A program made the translations under genes and the position numbers. This document shows positions 1 through 9,090 of a stretch of 64,000 bases of DNA, one piece after another. Under the pieces are notes generated by a model. It ran no database searches and was not told where the DNA came from. It worked only from the letters and a program-made list of their open reading frames with translations. The stretch is from assembly GCA_038210275.1 (NCBI GenBank), contig JBBQWV010000010.1, positions 1 to 64,000 of the forward strand, read 5' to 3'. Every line of letters begins with the position of its first letter. Positions within the stretch are counted from its first letter, which is position 1. This DNA comes from PALSA-1296 sp038210275 (lineage in GTDB: Bacteria; Bacteroidota; Ignavibacteria; Palsa-1295).

Positions 1-70
1 AAACTCTGCGCAGTTGGGTCTGTTCACTGAGTTGCCGTAAGCAGTTACACCTTCTGGTAAAGACCAGTAG

Positions 71-99
71 AAAAGATTATCCCATTGGGATTATCTTTT
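71..99 (+). terminator. Probable intrinsic terminator of a gene entering from the left edge
   Basis: The arms AAAAGATTATCCC and GGGATTATCTTTT pair with one central mismatch around an ATT loop and end in a short T run. In frame 2 an open frame runs in from base 1 and stops at TAA 38-40 (last residues LGLFTELP). The hairpin may therefore end a plus-strand gene that lies mostly outside the window. With only 12 codons visible that gene cannot be named. Confidence 0.4.
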
Positions 100-258
100 C
101 GTAGAAAATAACTCCCCGAAACCCGACCGCCTTTTCCCAATGGGCACCTACTCTAAAAAGCTAAGATTTCGCAATTTACTCGAATAAATGAAATTTGCCA
201 AAAAAATCTTTGGCGATTCCAGCCTGATTTCGCCGATTTTGAAAATAGTTTGGTTTGG

Positions 259-294
259 GCACCTTGACAAAAGCACTTTTTGTGCGTATATTTG
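259..294 (+). promoter_or_regulatory. Bacteroidota-type promoter, 36-bp motif shared with 33403-33438
   Basis: TTGACA (264-269) is followed after 17 bp by TATATTTG (287-294), matching the TTG/TAnnTTTG promoter type. The spacer contains CAAAAGCACTTTTTG, an imperfect inverted repeat that could be an operator. Nearly the same 36 bases recur at 33403-33438 in front of a small gene. Here no convincing gene follows: the only candidate is a 32-codon frame (341-439). This may be a promoter left behind by a deleted gene or one driving a small transcript. Confidence 0.6.
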
Positions 295-470
295 CATTTG
301 AAAGTTCGACATTATGTATTTTATAGCGAAATAACCTACGATGTTTTGCGTAAAATACATACAGAAACCCACAATCCAGCCTTCTATTCCTTTTGATATT
401 TTGCTTCGATGGCACTTAGAGCGTAATCCTCGCCGATAAATGGAAAAATAATGAAAGAGATATTGGGAGT

Positions 471-514
471 AGCTATGAGCTATGAGCTATGAGCTATGAG
501 GACTGAGCTATGAG
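471..514. repeat. Heptamer tandem array (AGCTATG)n
   Basis: Four perfect copies of AGCTATG run head to tail (471-498), then a short interruption and a further copy ending near 514. It is one of many 7-bp arrays in the intergenic spaces of this window, each with a different unit. Confidence 0.85.
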
Positions 515-574
515 TGGACTAACCACCACTCTTAATCTCTTATCCTGAGATTTATAACTACGATAACTATTTGA

Positions 575-615
575 GATTGCCACGTCGTCCGCAAGCGGAC
601 TCCTCGCAATGACAC
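575..615. repeat. Single arm of the TCATTGCGAGG palindromic element
   Basis: The segment carries GTCCGCAAGCGGAC followed by TCCTCGCAATGACAC, which matches the right arm of the full elements at 1511-1628 and 10087-10210. The left arm is missing, so this looks like a truncated or decayed copy. Confidence 0.6.
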
Positions 616-738
616 CTTTTTTTTACTAACTACTAAACTACCAACTACTAAACAAATTCGCATCCAGTTTTTCTTGATCGGAGAGTGATCCTCAGAAGGG
701 ATATCGCTGCGATCTGTTCATTGACAATTTAATAAACG

Positions 739-811
739 AGTCAAAAGTCAAAACTCTAAAGTCAAAAAAGGGGTCGCTACCCTTTTGACTTTTGAGTTTG
801 AACTTTTGACT
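739..811 (-). terminator. Long imperfect hairpin just after trmD, built from heptamer repeats
   Basis: The left arm (AGTCAAAAGTCAAAACTC...) and right arm (...GAGTTTGAACTTTTGACT) are near-perfect inverse complements about 32-35 nt long, with loop TCGCTA between runs of G and C. The structure abuts the trmD stop codon at 812. Read on the minus strand it is followed by T-rich sequence, so it may end the trmD transcript. Both arms consist of AGTCAAA-type heptamers, so the terminator appears to be made of repeat DNA. Confidence 0.6.
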
Positions 812-1486
812 TCAAACCAGCAAGTCCGGTCGCCGCTCTTGGGTTCGTTTTGTCGCTTCTTCGTTGCGCCAAATTCGGATCTTTTCGTGATCGCCTGATT
901 GGAGGATTTCGGGGACTTTCATGCCTTCGAATTCTGCAGGACGGGTATAAAGCGGAGCGTCGAGTAACCCAGTCTGAAATGAATCGAGCATAGCACTCTC
1001 TGAATCATGGATGGTACCGGGAAGTAATCGGACGATCGCATCAATAACGCAAAGCGCTGGAAGTTCTCCGCCGGTGAGTACGTAATCACCGATGGAAATT
1101 TCTTTGGTGATAAATGTTTGGCGGATGCGCTCATCAATTCCTTTATATCTTCCGCAAAGAAAAAGGAGATTGGTCTTCATCGAAAGTTCATTAGCATCAT
1201 CCTGCTTGAATGTTTTTCCATCGGGCGTGAGGAAAATGATCTCATCGTAAATTCGCTCGGCTTGTAATTTGCGGATAATGGTAAAGATCGGTTCAACGCG
1301 AAGCACCATTCCGGCTCCGCCGCCGAAAGGATCGTCATCGATCTGATGATATTTGCCAAGACCGTAATCGCGAAGATTATGAATTACGATCTCGACAATT
1401 CCGTTATCCCGCGCACGCTTAATAAGGCTCTCATTTAGAGGGCTTTCAAGCAAAGGCGGTACGGCTGATATGATGTCGATTCGCAT
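812..1486 (-). CDS. trmD: tRNA (guanine(37)-N1)-methyltransferase TrmD
   Basis: TrmD transfers a methyl group from S-adenosylmethionine to N1 of G37, next to the anticodon, in tRNAs reading CNN codons and so prevents frameshifting. The 224-residue protein has the usual family length. It shows the knotted SPOUT motifs: the opening MRIDIISAVPPL, DDDPFGGGAGMVL (about residues 51-63), LCGRYKGIDER (about 110-120) and SIGDYVLTGGELPAL (about 131-145, the SAM-binding trefoil knot). It is the last gene of a minus-strand run with a penicillin acylase homologue and rnhA. This is not the common rpsP-rimM-trmD-rplS arrangement, so the ribosomal context has been lost here. Confidence 0.97.
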   Translation of the reverse strand: MRIDIISAVPPLLESPLNESLIKRARDNGIVEIVIHNLRDYGLGKYHQIDDDPFGGGAGMVLRVEPIFTIIRKLQAERIYDEIIFLTPDGKTFKQDDANELSMKTNLLFLCGRYKGIDERIRQTFITKEISIGDYVLTGGELPALCVIDAIVRLLPGTIHDSESAMLDSFQTGLLDAPLYTRPAEFEGMKVPEILQSGDHEKIRIWRNEEATKRTQERRPDLLV

Positions 1487-1510
1487 TGGTGATTTGGGTT
1501 TATAATAGTG

Positions 1511-1628
1511 TCATTGCGAGGAGGGCTTCAGCCCGACGAAGCAATCTCCTAATAGGTTGTAGTACGATAGTCTCTACCAATAATCAAGGGGATTACTTCG
1601 TCAACCGCAAGCGGTCTCCTCGCAATGA
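1511..1628. repeat. Palindromic intergenic element, TCATTGCGAGG family, copy 1
   Basis: Terminal arms TCATTGCGAGGAG (1511-1523) and CTCCTCGCAATGA (1616-1628) are perfect inverse complements. Inner arms GACGAAGCAATC and GATTACTTCGTC also pair. The central part is unrelated between copies. It contains no reading frame for a transposase, so it resembles a MITE or REP-like element. It fills the gap between the penicillin acylase homologue and trmD. Confidence 0.85.
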
Positions 1629-1643
1629 AACAATTCAACATTC

Positions 1644-4196
1644 CTATTCCGGCATAAGTACCAGCTTCTTCCACGTTGCTTTTTTCTCCGAGAGCGGGAC
1701 TTCAATCAGTTCGCCTCGTTGGAAAAGTGCGACCATGTCGCGGTAATGCGGATTAAACATATTACCGGAATTTCCTGTCGGAAGTGATGCGTAAAGTACG
1801 TCGGTTTTCATATCGGCAACCAAACGCATTGACGGACCCACCCTCATAAAAAATGGATTCCAAAATCCATAGCTCGATTGAATAACAGTCGTCATGCCGC
1901 CGGGTGCACCGCCGATATTGATGTTGCCAAGCGCTGCAACTTCATCCGATTCGGCAGCGAAAGGATGAGCATAAGTGAGCGAATGCAATTTGCCCCAATT
2001 CCATTGGCGAATATCATTGCCAAGTTTTTTGGATAAATAATGCAACGCATCATCAAAGGATTGCTTGATAATATCATCTCGCGTTTCGCGTTGCGGAGAA
2101 CGGACATCATCCCACCAAATATTATCGGGATCTTTAAGAAGATTTCCTATTGTACGAATGGGTACATTATTTAAGTACACAAATTCCGCAAGTCGCTCAC
2201 TGCCAAGTTCATCCCAAAATGTATTGGTGATCAAGCGAAAAAGAAAAGCATTCAAGATCGTTGTGCTGATGTCATTTCGCCCTTGCTGACCGTCCCAATT
2301 TTCGAGATAGTCGAGGGCGGCATTACAGAGCACATCGTTCTTATGCGTTGTATCAGGATTTGCGCCGCGATAAATTCGTAGCAGATGCGGAGCAAGTTCG
2401 TTCTTATCGAATGGGCTTGCCGTATCGGTCATCACCTGACGCATTTTAGGCAGATCCATTTTCTTTATGGATTCGACAAGTTGCGTCAGTCGCTCGGCGC
2501 GTCCGGGCGGCTCCCAATTTTCGGTATGAGGTATATTGCGATATGCAGTTGCAGGATTATTTGCACTGACAAAATATCCGGAGGCTGGATCTGATGAATG
2601 CGGAAGAGCCGGAGCACTTGCAAAACCTTGCCATGCATCAGATGGATTCTCGGCATAACGCGGAAGCATATTGCGTTGCTCAGAACCGTTGCGAATAGGA
2701 ATTCTACCGATGATCTGATACGCAATTTGTCCAGTCTTTGCTTCGGCAAAACTGATATTCAAACATGGCGTTGCAAAATCTGCCATTGCATTTCGTGCTT
2801 CATCAAGGCTTGCGGCATGATGAAGTTTGAAAAAGCAGCCGAGTTCATCGGTCAAAGCAAAATTGCCGTTCCATTCGATCGCAATAAGCGGATGCTTTCC
2901 GACAACCGTTTCAGAATGCGGCAGCATGTGGGATTTTTTATCGGCAACAAATGTCTGTGCAAGTTCGAAGGTATGAATATCGCTGACGATAGGACCGTTA
3001 TCGGTTAATTTAATTTCGATCTTTTCTTTTCGCATTTCGCTTCCATCGAATGTGCGAACAGGAATATGATCGGTTATCGTCGTGATCGGTTTGACGCCGC
3101 TTGGTGTGATATAGTTTGCACCTGATGAATCCGGCTTCAAAATAAAATAATCGCATTCATCCATCATACCATTGGTAAGCCCCCAGCTCAGGTTTTTATT
3201 TCTGCCGCTAAGCACTAAAGGAAGACCCGGAATGGTAAAGCCTGCAACATTCAATCCGGTTTTGGATTCAAGATGGACAAGATACCACCGTGCCGGTGCG
3301 CTGATCGCAAGGTGCATATCGTTTTCGAGCATTGCTCCACCCGAAGCAGTGCGTTTGCCACTGATAGCAACGGAATTCGAGCCGCCGCCCATGCCTTGCA
3401 TACCAACGATATTTTGCAAAGCATTATGGATCTCTCGTTGACCTTCGTAAAAATCTTTCATGGATGCATCCGAAAGTTTTTTGCTTGTATCTGCAATTGT
3501 TTTTACGACAGAAGATGGATGCGAATAATTGTATCCTTCGATCACCGTCGGAGCGTCGAGCGGATAGCCCGGATAGAGCGAAGCAAGATGAGCAGAATCA
3601 ACTGACTGTGCAATATCGCTGAACGCTGCATCAGTCCAATAAGAAAAATTCATTTCCCAGGAAAGTAATCTGCCGAGGATCATGCAATCTGTTGGCTTCC
3701 AAAGTTCGGGTTCGTACGAAAGCGCATCGAACTCTAAACCGAATTTTCCTTTATGTGAAGTAATGAAAGCATTGACGCCATTCGAATAACTTGTCAGATA
3801 TTTTTTCGTTTCAGCAGAAGCGGCGTTCCACATATACTGCGCAATGCGTGTAAAGCCAAGTGTGCGCGCCCATCTATCAATGATCAGAGATTTTTCTCCG
3901 AGCACTTCGGAGAGTAATCCTTTTCCGATACGGCGTGTGAAATCCATTTGGAACATCCGCTCCTGAGCGTGTACGTAGCCAAGCGCATAGTATGCATCTT
4001 CATCATTTACTGCAGCAATATGCGTAATGGCAAAACTATCGCGATAGATCTCGATCGGATTTTTCAACCCACTAATTTTTACTTCGCCTTCATATTGCGG
4101 CAGTGACCTGTCTTTGGAATTTTTGCCAAAGAGAAGTAAGCCGCCGATAAGGAGGAGGGCAGTAAAAATAGTGCCTATGATGAATCTGATTATCAT
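1644..4196 (-). CDS. Penicillin acylase family amidohydrolase (Ntn hydrolase, S45)
   Basis: This 850-residue protein belongs to the penicillin/acyl-homoserine-lactone acylase family. Members are exported and cut themselves into alpha and beta subunits to free an N-terminal Ser nucleophile. The first 25 residues are a hydrophobic signal or anchor. Family motifs include DSFAITHIAAVNDEDAYYALGY with HAQERMFQMD (about 53-86), and GGGSNSVAISG, where Ser273 after Gly272 is the predicted cleavage site and nucleophile. The natural substrate (beta-lactam, N-acyl homoserine lactone or another amide) cannot be told from sequence. Its ATG overlaps the rnhA stop by four bases, so the two are translationally coupled. 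Confidence 0.9.
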   Translation of the reverse strand: MIIRFIIGTIFTALLLIGGLLLFGKNSKDRSLPQYEGEVKISGLKNPIEIYRDSFAITHIAAVNDEDAYYALGYVHAQERMFQMDFTRRIGKGLLSEVLGEKSLIIDRWARTLGFTRIAQYMWNAASAETKKYLTSYSNGVNAFITSHKGKFGLEFDALSYEPELWKPTDCMILGRLLSWEMNFSYWTDAAFSDIAQSVDSAHLASLYPGYPLDAPTVIEGYNYSHPSSVVKTIADTSKKLSDASMKDFYEGQREIHNALQNIVGMQGMGGGSNSVAISGKRTASGGAMLENDMHLAISAPARWYLVHLESKTGLNVAGFTIPGLPLVLSGRNKNLSWGLTNGMMDECDYFILKPDSSGANYITPSGVKPITTITDHIPVRTFDGSEMRKEKIEIKLTDNGPIVSDIHTFELAQTFVADKKSHMLPHSETVVGKHPLIAIEWNGNFALTDELGCFFKLHHAASLDEARNAMADFATPCLNISFAEAKTGQIAYQIIGRIPIRNGSEQRNMLPRYAENPSDAWQGFASAPALPHSSDPASGYFVSANNPATAYRNIPHTENWEPPGRAERLTQLVESIKKMDLPKMRQVMTDTASPFDKNELAPHLLRIYRGANPDTTHKNDVLCNAALDYLENWDGQQGRNDISTTILNAFLFRLITNTFWDELGSERLAEFVYLNNVPIRTIGNLLKDPDNIWWDDVRSPQRETRDDIIKQSFDDALHYLSKKLGNDIRQWNWGKLHSLTYAHPFAAESDEVAALGNINIGGAPGGMTTVIQSSYGFWNPFFMRVGPSMRLVADMKTDVLYASLPTGNSGNMFNPHYRDMVALFQRGELIEVPLSEKKATWKKLVLMPE

Positions 4197-4669
4197 GCAA
4201 TATCATCTTTTAGATCACCGGCTTTCAGCGCAGCGACTGCCAGCTCGTCGCATCTTTCATTCTCGATGTCGCCGGCATGACCTTTTGTCCAAATGAATTT
4301 TATTTTATGGCGTTCGAGTTGCGGCACAAGGCGCTTCCAGAGATCAACATTCAGGACAGGTTTTTTATCGGATTTTATCCAGCCGCGCTTGATCCAATTG
4401 GCAAGCCATCGCTCTTCAATAGCTTTAACAACATATTGCGAATCGGAATAAAGCTTCACATCACAGGGCATCTTCAAGGCTTCCAAGGCAACGATGACGC
4501 CCCGAAGCTCCATTCTATTATTGGTGGTCTTGCGAAAACCTTCCGATAGCTCGCGACGGTTTCCGGTTTCATCAAGAAGCACAACGCCATAGCCGCCCGG
4601 TCCCGGATTTCCAGAGCAAGCGCCATCGGTATAGATCGTAATATGGAGAGGGGCAGATGTTTGAGTCAA
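4193..4669 (-). CDS. rnhA: Ribonuclease HI
   Basis: RNase HI cleaves the RNA strand of RNA-DNA hybrids (R-loops, primers). At 158 residues it has the standard length. The four metal-binding acidic residues are visible: Asp15 in YTDGACSGNPGPGG, Glu54 in NNRMELRG, Asp76 in YSDSQYV and Asp141 in the C-terminal NERCDELA. The proton-shuttling His131 (TKGHAGD) is also present, so the enzyme should be active. It overlaps the following hydrolase by four bases and sits 66 bp after the metallophosphoesterase, in one minus-strand run. Confidence 0.96.
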   Translation of the reverse strand: MTQTSAPLHITIYTDGACSGNPGPGGYGVVLLDETGNRRELSEGFRKTTNNRMELRGVIVALEALKMPCDVKLYSDSQYVVKAIEERWLANWIKRGWIKSDKKPVLNVDLWKRLVPQLERHKIKFIWTKGHAGDIENERCDELAVAALKAGDLKDDIA

Positions 4670-4735
4670 TTCTTGTTAGTTGATTATTAGGCAAAAATAC
4701 GGAGAGATAAATCCAATGGGAGAGTTTAGACTTTT

Positions 4736-5650
4736 TTACGCCAGCGTGATCTGCGTAATTTCCGGAGGGCAGTTGAAGCGCATGGGGAGGGCGACAGTGC
4801 CGAGTCCGCGGGAGACATACATCTGCGTTCGCTTTGTGCCGCTTGTTATTTCGTAATGACCTTCAACATATTTCGAAGCCATTGAACTGAGCGAAAGTAC
4901 GGTTTCACCGATTCTTCCGAAAACGATCTGTCCGCCATGCGTATGACCCGACAGCATCAAGCCGACATTTGTTTTTGCGAATTCATCGAAGCGGTAGGGC
5001 TTATGGCACATGAGAATTGTCGCAGCATTTTCCGGTACGCCGGTATAAAGAGCCTCGATATGTTTTGCAGACCTTCCTTCAACGAAATCAATAACTTCGT
5101 TGTCGTTATTGTCGTCAACGCCGAGAAGGTAAAGTTTTTCACCGCCTTTTTCTAAGACGAAATTTTCGTTACGCATCATGCGTATTCCGATGCTTTCGAT
5201 CCCTTCGCTGACAAGATCGGCATCAACATAAAATTCATGATTACCTGTCGTTGCATACACTCCCATCGGAGCGTGAAGTACACTGAGCGCTTCGATAACC
5301 GGTGGTAGCTCACTCTTTTGAGTGGTGACGAAATCTCCGGGCAATAGAATAACATCGGATTTCATCGCATTAATGAGCGCAGCGATCTCCTGCATATCTT
5401 CAAGCGACATATATGGGCTTGAATGAATATCACAGGCAAGCGTGATCGTCAGACCTTTGAACTGCGGAGGAAGATTTGGCAGAACGATCGTCCGATAGGA
5501 GAGCTGAACATTTTTCCGTGTGATAATCCCTGAAACGCAGCCGGTAATAGCGGCGGCGCTGACAGTAAGGATACTGCCGTAAAGAAATTTTCTTCGGGTT
5601 ATCAACTTTGAGTCTCGATGATTCTCAGATGCCTGGCTCTCTAAATTCAT
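4736..5650 (-). CDS. Membrane-anchored metallophosphoesterase (YkuE/YaeI-like)
   Basis: A calcineurin-like phosphoesterase of 304 residues. The dimetal site motifs occur in the usual order: CDIHSSPYM (D-x-H), LLPGDFVT (GD), TTGNHEFYVD (GNHE), MCHKPYRFDE (H) and LSGHTHGGQ (GHTHGG). The N-terminus has a twin-arginine-like stretch (ITRRKFLYGS, residues 17-26), a hydrophobic segment and a lipobox-like AITGC (Cys38), suggesting export and anchoring on the periplasmic side. Characterised relatives (YaeI, YkuE) act on lipid-linked or cell-envelope phosphates; that role here is inference. The gene upstream encodes a membrane protein of the kind often fused to this domain. Confidence 0.85.
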   Translation of the reverse strand: MNLESQASENHRDSKLITRRKFLYGSILTVSAAAITGCVSGIITRKNVQLSYRTIVLPNLPPQFKGLTITLACDIHSSPYMSLEDMQEIAALINAMKSDVILLPGDFVTTQKSELPPVIEALSVLHAPMGVYATTGNHEFYVDADLVSEGIESIGIRMMRNENFVLEKGGEKLYLLGVDDNNDNEVIDFVEGRSAKHIEALYTGVPENAATILMCHKPYRFDEFAKTNVGLMLSGHTHGGQIVFGRIGETVLSLSSMASKYVEGHYEITSGTKRTQMYVSRGLGTVALPMRFNCPPEITQITLA

Positions 5651-5667
5651 GAATGGTATTTACGTTC

Positions 5668-6018
5668 TTAAGAATGTGATGTTACGTGCCGTCTTGATCT
5701 GATAAAGCGAATGATGACAACAGGAATAAGAATAACTGTCCACATCAGGATTAGAAATTCCCATATGGTGAAGGGGTAGAGCAAGATATTTGTCACCATT
5801 GGAATATCGAGATGAAGATCTCTTCGAAACAATAAAAATGGGATTGGAAAATTCATCGCAACAAAAAACCATTTAATATATGGCAATCCTTTTGCTGCAA
5901 ATTTTGGAAAATCCAGTCTCAGAAAACGCCGCAATTGAAAATACACGAAGATCTGCGCTGCGAAGAGCACGAGCGACGTTCCGATGAAAAAAATGAAATA
6001 GGTACTTTTCGATGGCAT
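5668..6018 (-). CDS. Small integral membrane protein, partner of the phosphoesterase
   Basis: The protein has about three hydrophobic segments: an N-terminal one after MPSKSTYFIFF, a central one around IKWFFVAMNFPIPFLLF, and a C-terminal one around WEFLILMWTVILIPVVII, followed by a basic tail. It lies 17 bp upstream of the metallophosphoesterase. In many YkuE-like proteins the membrane segments and phosphoesterase domain are one polypeptide, so this looks like a split version. The start is uncertain: the frame stays open to a TTG at 6108 and a GTG at 6057, but the ATG at 6018 gives a sensible membrane-protein N-terminus and avoids overlap with the divergent PASTA gene. The function is not known. 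Confidence 0.6.
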   Translation of the reverse strand: MPSKSTYFIFFIGTSLVLFAAQIFVYFQLRRFLRLDFPKFAAKGLPYIKWFFVAMNFPIPFLLFRRDLHLDIPMVTNILLYPFTIWEFLILMWTVILIPVVIIRFIRSRRHVTSHS

Positions 6019-6111
6019 TGCGGCGAGGAAAACGTTGAAGGAGAGAAACCTGTTCACATGATACAAGATTTTCGGAGAGTCAGATAAATATTGTATTTTC
6101 GTATCCAAGAC

Positions 6112-6894
6112 ATGATAGAAAAGAAACCCTTAACCAAAAAAGAGAAGTGGTGCAAAAGGCTTTTGCTTTCAGCGGCAATACTGCTCGGATTTTTCGCATT
6201 CGTTTTGCTCATGGATAAGATCATCTTACCGTGGTATGTCAAGCGCGGCGAAGTGACGGTCCTTCCGAAGATTGTCGGCAAGCCTGTTGATGATGCGATC
6301 CGCATCCTCTCCGAAGCCGGATACGAGCCGATCAAATACGAGACGCAGTTCGATGAGAAAGCGAAAGAGGGGACGATCATCCGCCAAACTCCTGAAGGCG
6401 GCGATGAGACGAAGCCGGGACGGAAGGTCTATCTTATCGTTTCCGGCGGAAAAGAGATGGTGATCGTGCCGAATCTTTTGGGGCAGGCTCTCAAGGATGC
6501 GCGCATTCTTCTTGTTCGTGCAAATCTCGATCTCGGCAAAACCGATATGGCGTTTACTGATTCGATGGCAAGCGGGGTAGTCTTCAAGCAATCTCCCGAT
6601 CCCGGTGAAAAAATATCTACCGATCAGAAAGTAAATATCGTGGTCTCACAAGGGCAGCGGGCAGGCAGAGTGCCTGTTCCTGATCTGACGCATATTTCAT
6701 TTAGTGAGGCGATCATCCGATTAGGGAATGCAAAGTTGGGAGTTGGGAATAGAAGTTATCAAACATCAGAAACTGATAAACCTGGGACGATCATCGATCA
6801 ATCTCCAAAACCGGGAGAATTAGTCATCGAAGGTTCATCCGTCGATCTTTTTATTGTAGAAGCAAAAATAAAACCGCCGGAGAATCAGAATTGA
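6112..6894 (+). CDS. PASTA-domain membrane protein
   Basis: 260 residues from the ATG at 6112; the frame extends to a TTG at 6091 but ATG fits the family better. It has a short basic cytoplasmic tail (MIEKKPLTKKEKWCKR), one transmembrane helix (about 18-40), then three consecutive PASTA domains (about 47-110, 115-182 and 186-252). These are marked by repeats such as VPNLLGQALKDA and GTIIDQSPKPGE. PASTA domains bind peptidoglycan or muropeptides. There is no kinase or penicillin-binding domain, so this is a PASTA-only envelope protein, an architecture seen in Bacteroidota and relatives, probably sensing or tethering cell wall. It runs convergently into the next gene with a two-base gap. Confidence 0.9.
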   Translation: MIEKKPLTKKEKWCKRLLLSAAILLGFFAFVLLMDKIILPWYVKRGEVTVLPKIVGKPVDDAIRILSEAGYEPIKYETQFDEKAKEGTIIRQTPEGGDETKPGRKVYLIVSGGKEMVIVPNLLGQALKDARILLVRANLDLGKTDMAFTDSMASGVVFKQSPDPGEKISTDQKVNIVVSQGQRAGRVPVPDLTHISFSEAIIRLGNAKLGVGNRSYQTSETDKPGTIIDQSPKPGELVIEGSSVDLFIVEAKIKPPENQN

Positions 6895-6896
6895 GT

Positions 6897-8966
6897 TTAG
6901 TGCATTACTGCTATCGGTATCAGATATTGTAATCCTTGTGTCCGCACTCTGACATAATAGCTTCCTGATTGCAGATCATTAAATTCTAATTTTGCAGGAA
7001 TTCCTTTTGTCAGAGAAATACTTTTCTTTGTGCAAATTCTTCCGAGCATATCAACGATCTCCACCGATCCATCACCAAGAGTTGCTGATGAAGAAATAAA
7101 TGCTGCGCCTTGATTTGGATTGGGAGTAATACGCAATTGCGGCATTATGCCATGCAGCATATAATTTGTGAGCGTCATCACTCCGCAGCCTTTCGGAGGG
7201 CAAATAGTTGCAGTTACGGCATTGCCGATAGTATAGGTACACGGCGCGAACGGACTAAGGATGTTCATCGAATCGAGCGCGACTTTGTAGCAGTCCGTAC
7301 TGTCAGGAAAAACCGTGAAGATCGCAATGCCGGAAATAGTATCAAGCTGCAATTCATTTTTAGGAATTCGCAGTTTTGCTCTGCCGCTCCATGCTTCGCC
7401 CGCAACGTCGAGCGATGCACCGCTATAGGAAATCGAACCGTTGTAGATCAATCGTTTATCGTAATTCAATACCACTTCAAGATCTTCTTTTTGCAAGAAG
7501 CCATTGAACCTGATAGGCACTTGAGCAAATCCGCCGATCGTATCCACAGCAATATCCTGAGTCTTTGGTTCTACGAAGAGTACGTCTTTCCCAAATCCTT
7601 TCAGCGGCACAGCAAGCTGGGTGCTGTCTTCGAGAGTGATAATATATTCTCCATTTCGCGCTCCGCTTCCATGAGGACGGAAAGAAATAAGAACGGAATC
7701 ATCTCCCGTCAGCGAATCACCGATTGATTTAGAAATGCCGTAGTCAGAAAAATTAATTCCTTGAATCTTTTCACCGACGATCTTCAGATGCTTACAAAAA
7801 ATGCCGCGCATGTGAACGGTGGAAACAACAGGCGAGTCGCAGCTTACAAGGGTATCGGTGGTGAAAAGTATTGTCGGATTCAGTGAGAGACTTTCAAAAA
7901 CAGTAGTGCCTTGCAGGGAATCACCACCGCTAGTGATTGTCCGCCAGATCGTGCCGTTATTATCGGCTGCAATAATAATATTGCTGTTGATAGCGCAGAG
8001 AAGCCGCGTATCAAAAGTGACACTTGGTCCGCCCAGTGGTTTCCATGATGTGCCCTGATCGGTTGATCGCTCGATACCGTTATTTATCGTCTGCACAAAA
8101 ACAGCTTTGGTAGTCAGTGCAATCGAACCGCTGTAATAAAATTTTGACGCATTGCGAATGATAGGAAAACTTTGCGGTACTTGCCACGAATTTCCGGCAT
8201 CAACGGAAGTAAATATTTCGGCAATATCATTTGATTTCGTTGTGCCCTCTTCATTAATGACATAAATAATATTGGGTTCGCAGGGATTGACATCGAAGGA
8301 GTACGAATCGAAATCTACTGAACCTGCCGCCTGTGCCCAAGTTGCGCCGTAGTCATTCGTTCTGAAAATATGCAGAGGTCCTTTCGGTGAAGATCCGGCT
8401 AAGACCATTGCGCCGCCGCCTAATAACGGATGCACATCAACAACCGAACCTCCCGGAAATTGGGGCGGAAGCCACGTCATCCCGCCATCACGCGAGACAT
8501 GAATAGTGCCTGCGGCTTTATTTGCGACGATGATATTATCAGCCGTGCCCAGAAATGCAGCGCTATAGGCGCTTTGCGTTGTCAGAATTTCGCGCCAGTT
8601 TATCCCCGCATCGTCGGTCCGGTAAACGATTCCGTTATGCGTACAGACAATGCCGGTTTTATTATCGAAAAAAGTAATGGCATCGAGATAATCTTTTCCT
8701 AAGATCTGAGGGGAGCGATTGATCCAGGTGATGCCGGAATCGGGCGACATATAAACAGATTTCAAACTGCCTGCCCATGTTCTCCCTGATTGATGCACGA
8801 TCGATCCGGTCTCGATTTCCTGAATTCCAAGCAAATTTGGAGCAACGGAAGTCCACTGAGCATGGATTGGAAGAGTAAAAAAAAGAGTGAGGACGAGGCA
8901 AATCCCGATTGGGGATAGCCATGTCTTTCTCGCCAAATGTATTTTACTAGGTCGGATAGTCGTCAT
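6897..8966 (-). CDS. Secreted YCF48/BNR-like beta-propeller protein with T9SS sorting tail
   Basis: 689 residues. A signal peptide ends near LPIHAQ. The first half has repeated blades with the motifs SPDSGITWINR, TDDAGINWREI, SRDGGMTWLPP, TNDYGATWAQA, SVDAGNSWQVP and STDQGTSWKPL. These are the Asp-box repeats of YCF48 or BNR propellers. A Bacteroidota-type Ig-like middle region follows. The last 80 residues (ITPNPNQGAA..., VEIVDMLGR, SGSYYVRVRT) are a type A T9SS sorting domain, so the protein is probably secreted or displayed on the surface. Its binding partner is unknown. It is transcribed divergently from the rhomboid gene. Confidence 0.85.
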   Translation of the reverse strand: MTTIRPSKIHLARKTWLSPIGICLVLTLFFTLPIHAQWTSVAPNLLGIQEIETGSIVHQSGRTWAGSLKSVYMSPDSGITWINRSPQILGKDYLDAITFFDNKTGIVCTHNGIVYRTDDAGINWREILTTQSAYSAAFLGTADNIIVANKAAGTIHVSRDGGMTWLPPQFPGGSVVDVHPLLGGGAMVLAGSSPKGPLHIFRTNDYGATWAQAAGSVDFDSYSFDVNPCEPNIIYVINEEGTTKSNDIAEIFTSVDAGNSWQVPQSFPIIRNASKFYYSGSIALTTKAVFVQTINNGIERSTDQGTSWKPLGGPSVTFDTRLLCAINSNIIIAADNNGTIWRTITSGGDSLQGTTVFESLSLNPTILFTTDTLVSCDSPVVSTVHMRGIFCKHLKIVGEKIQGINFSDYGISKSIGDSLTGDDSVLISFRPHGSGARNGEYIITLEDSTQLAVPLKGFGKDVLFVEPKTQDIAVDTIGGFAQVPIRFNGFLQKEDLEVVLNYDKRLIYNGSISYSGASLDVAGEAWSGRAKLRIPKNELQLDTISGIAIFTVFPDSTDCYKVALDSMNILSPFAPCTYTIGNAVTATICPPKGCGVMTLTNYMLHGIMPQLRITPNPNQGAAFISSSATLGDGSVEIVDMLGRICTKKSISLTKGIPAKLEFNDLQSGSYYVRVRTQGLQYLIPIAVMH

Positions 8967-9090
8967 TTACGATCTGTTGAAACAGCAGCTCTTTCTGATT
9001 CGTATAGGAATGGAACAGAGCATTACGCATACCTGTTCGACTATTTTATACTTTATCGGGAATTTCGTTATTCCCCGTATTACAGCAACA

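Larger units (their letters stand above)
300..738. other. Non-coding stretch with decayed repeats
   Basis: I see no supported gene here. A 32-codon plus-strand frame (341-439) follows the promoter but has no recognisable product. Minus-strand frames of 74-79 codons in 148-415 have atypical composition and no family match. The stretch also holds the heptamer array at 471-514, a second 7-8 bp array at 624-652 (ACTAACT/ACTACTAA-like units), and one arm of the TCATTGCGAGG palindrome family. Confidence 0.5.

Noticed and set aside
1..120. A possible tRNA or rRNA end at the left edge
   Set aside because: No acceptor stem, anticodon arm or CCA could be folded. The hairpin at 71-99 is better explained as a terminator. 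I found no tRNA genes elsewhere either.
148..415. Two overlapping minus-strand frames of 74 and 79 codons near the left edge
   Set aside because: They overlap each other and the plus-strand promoter, have no family features and atypical amino-acid content.
1511..1628. Palindromic elements as insertion sequences
   Set aside because: They are 120-160 bp with no transposase frame, so they are at most non-autonomous elements. No target duplication was evident by eye.
8887..9090. An upstream start for the rhomboid protein
   Set aside because: It would overlap the divergent T9SS gene and add 68 residues unlike any rhomboid. ATG 9091 starts the conserved part.
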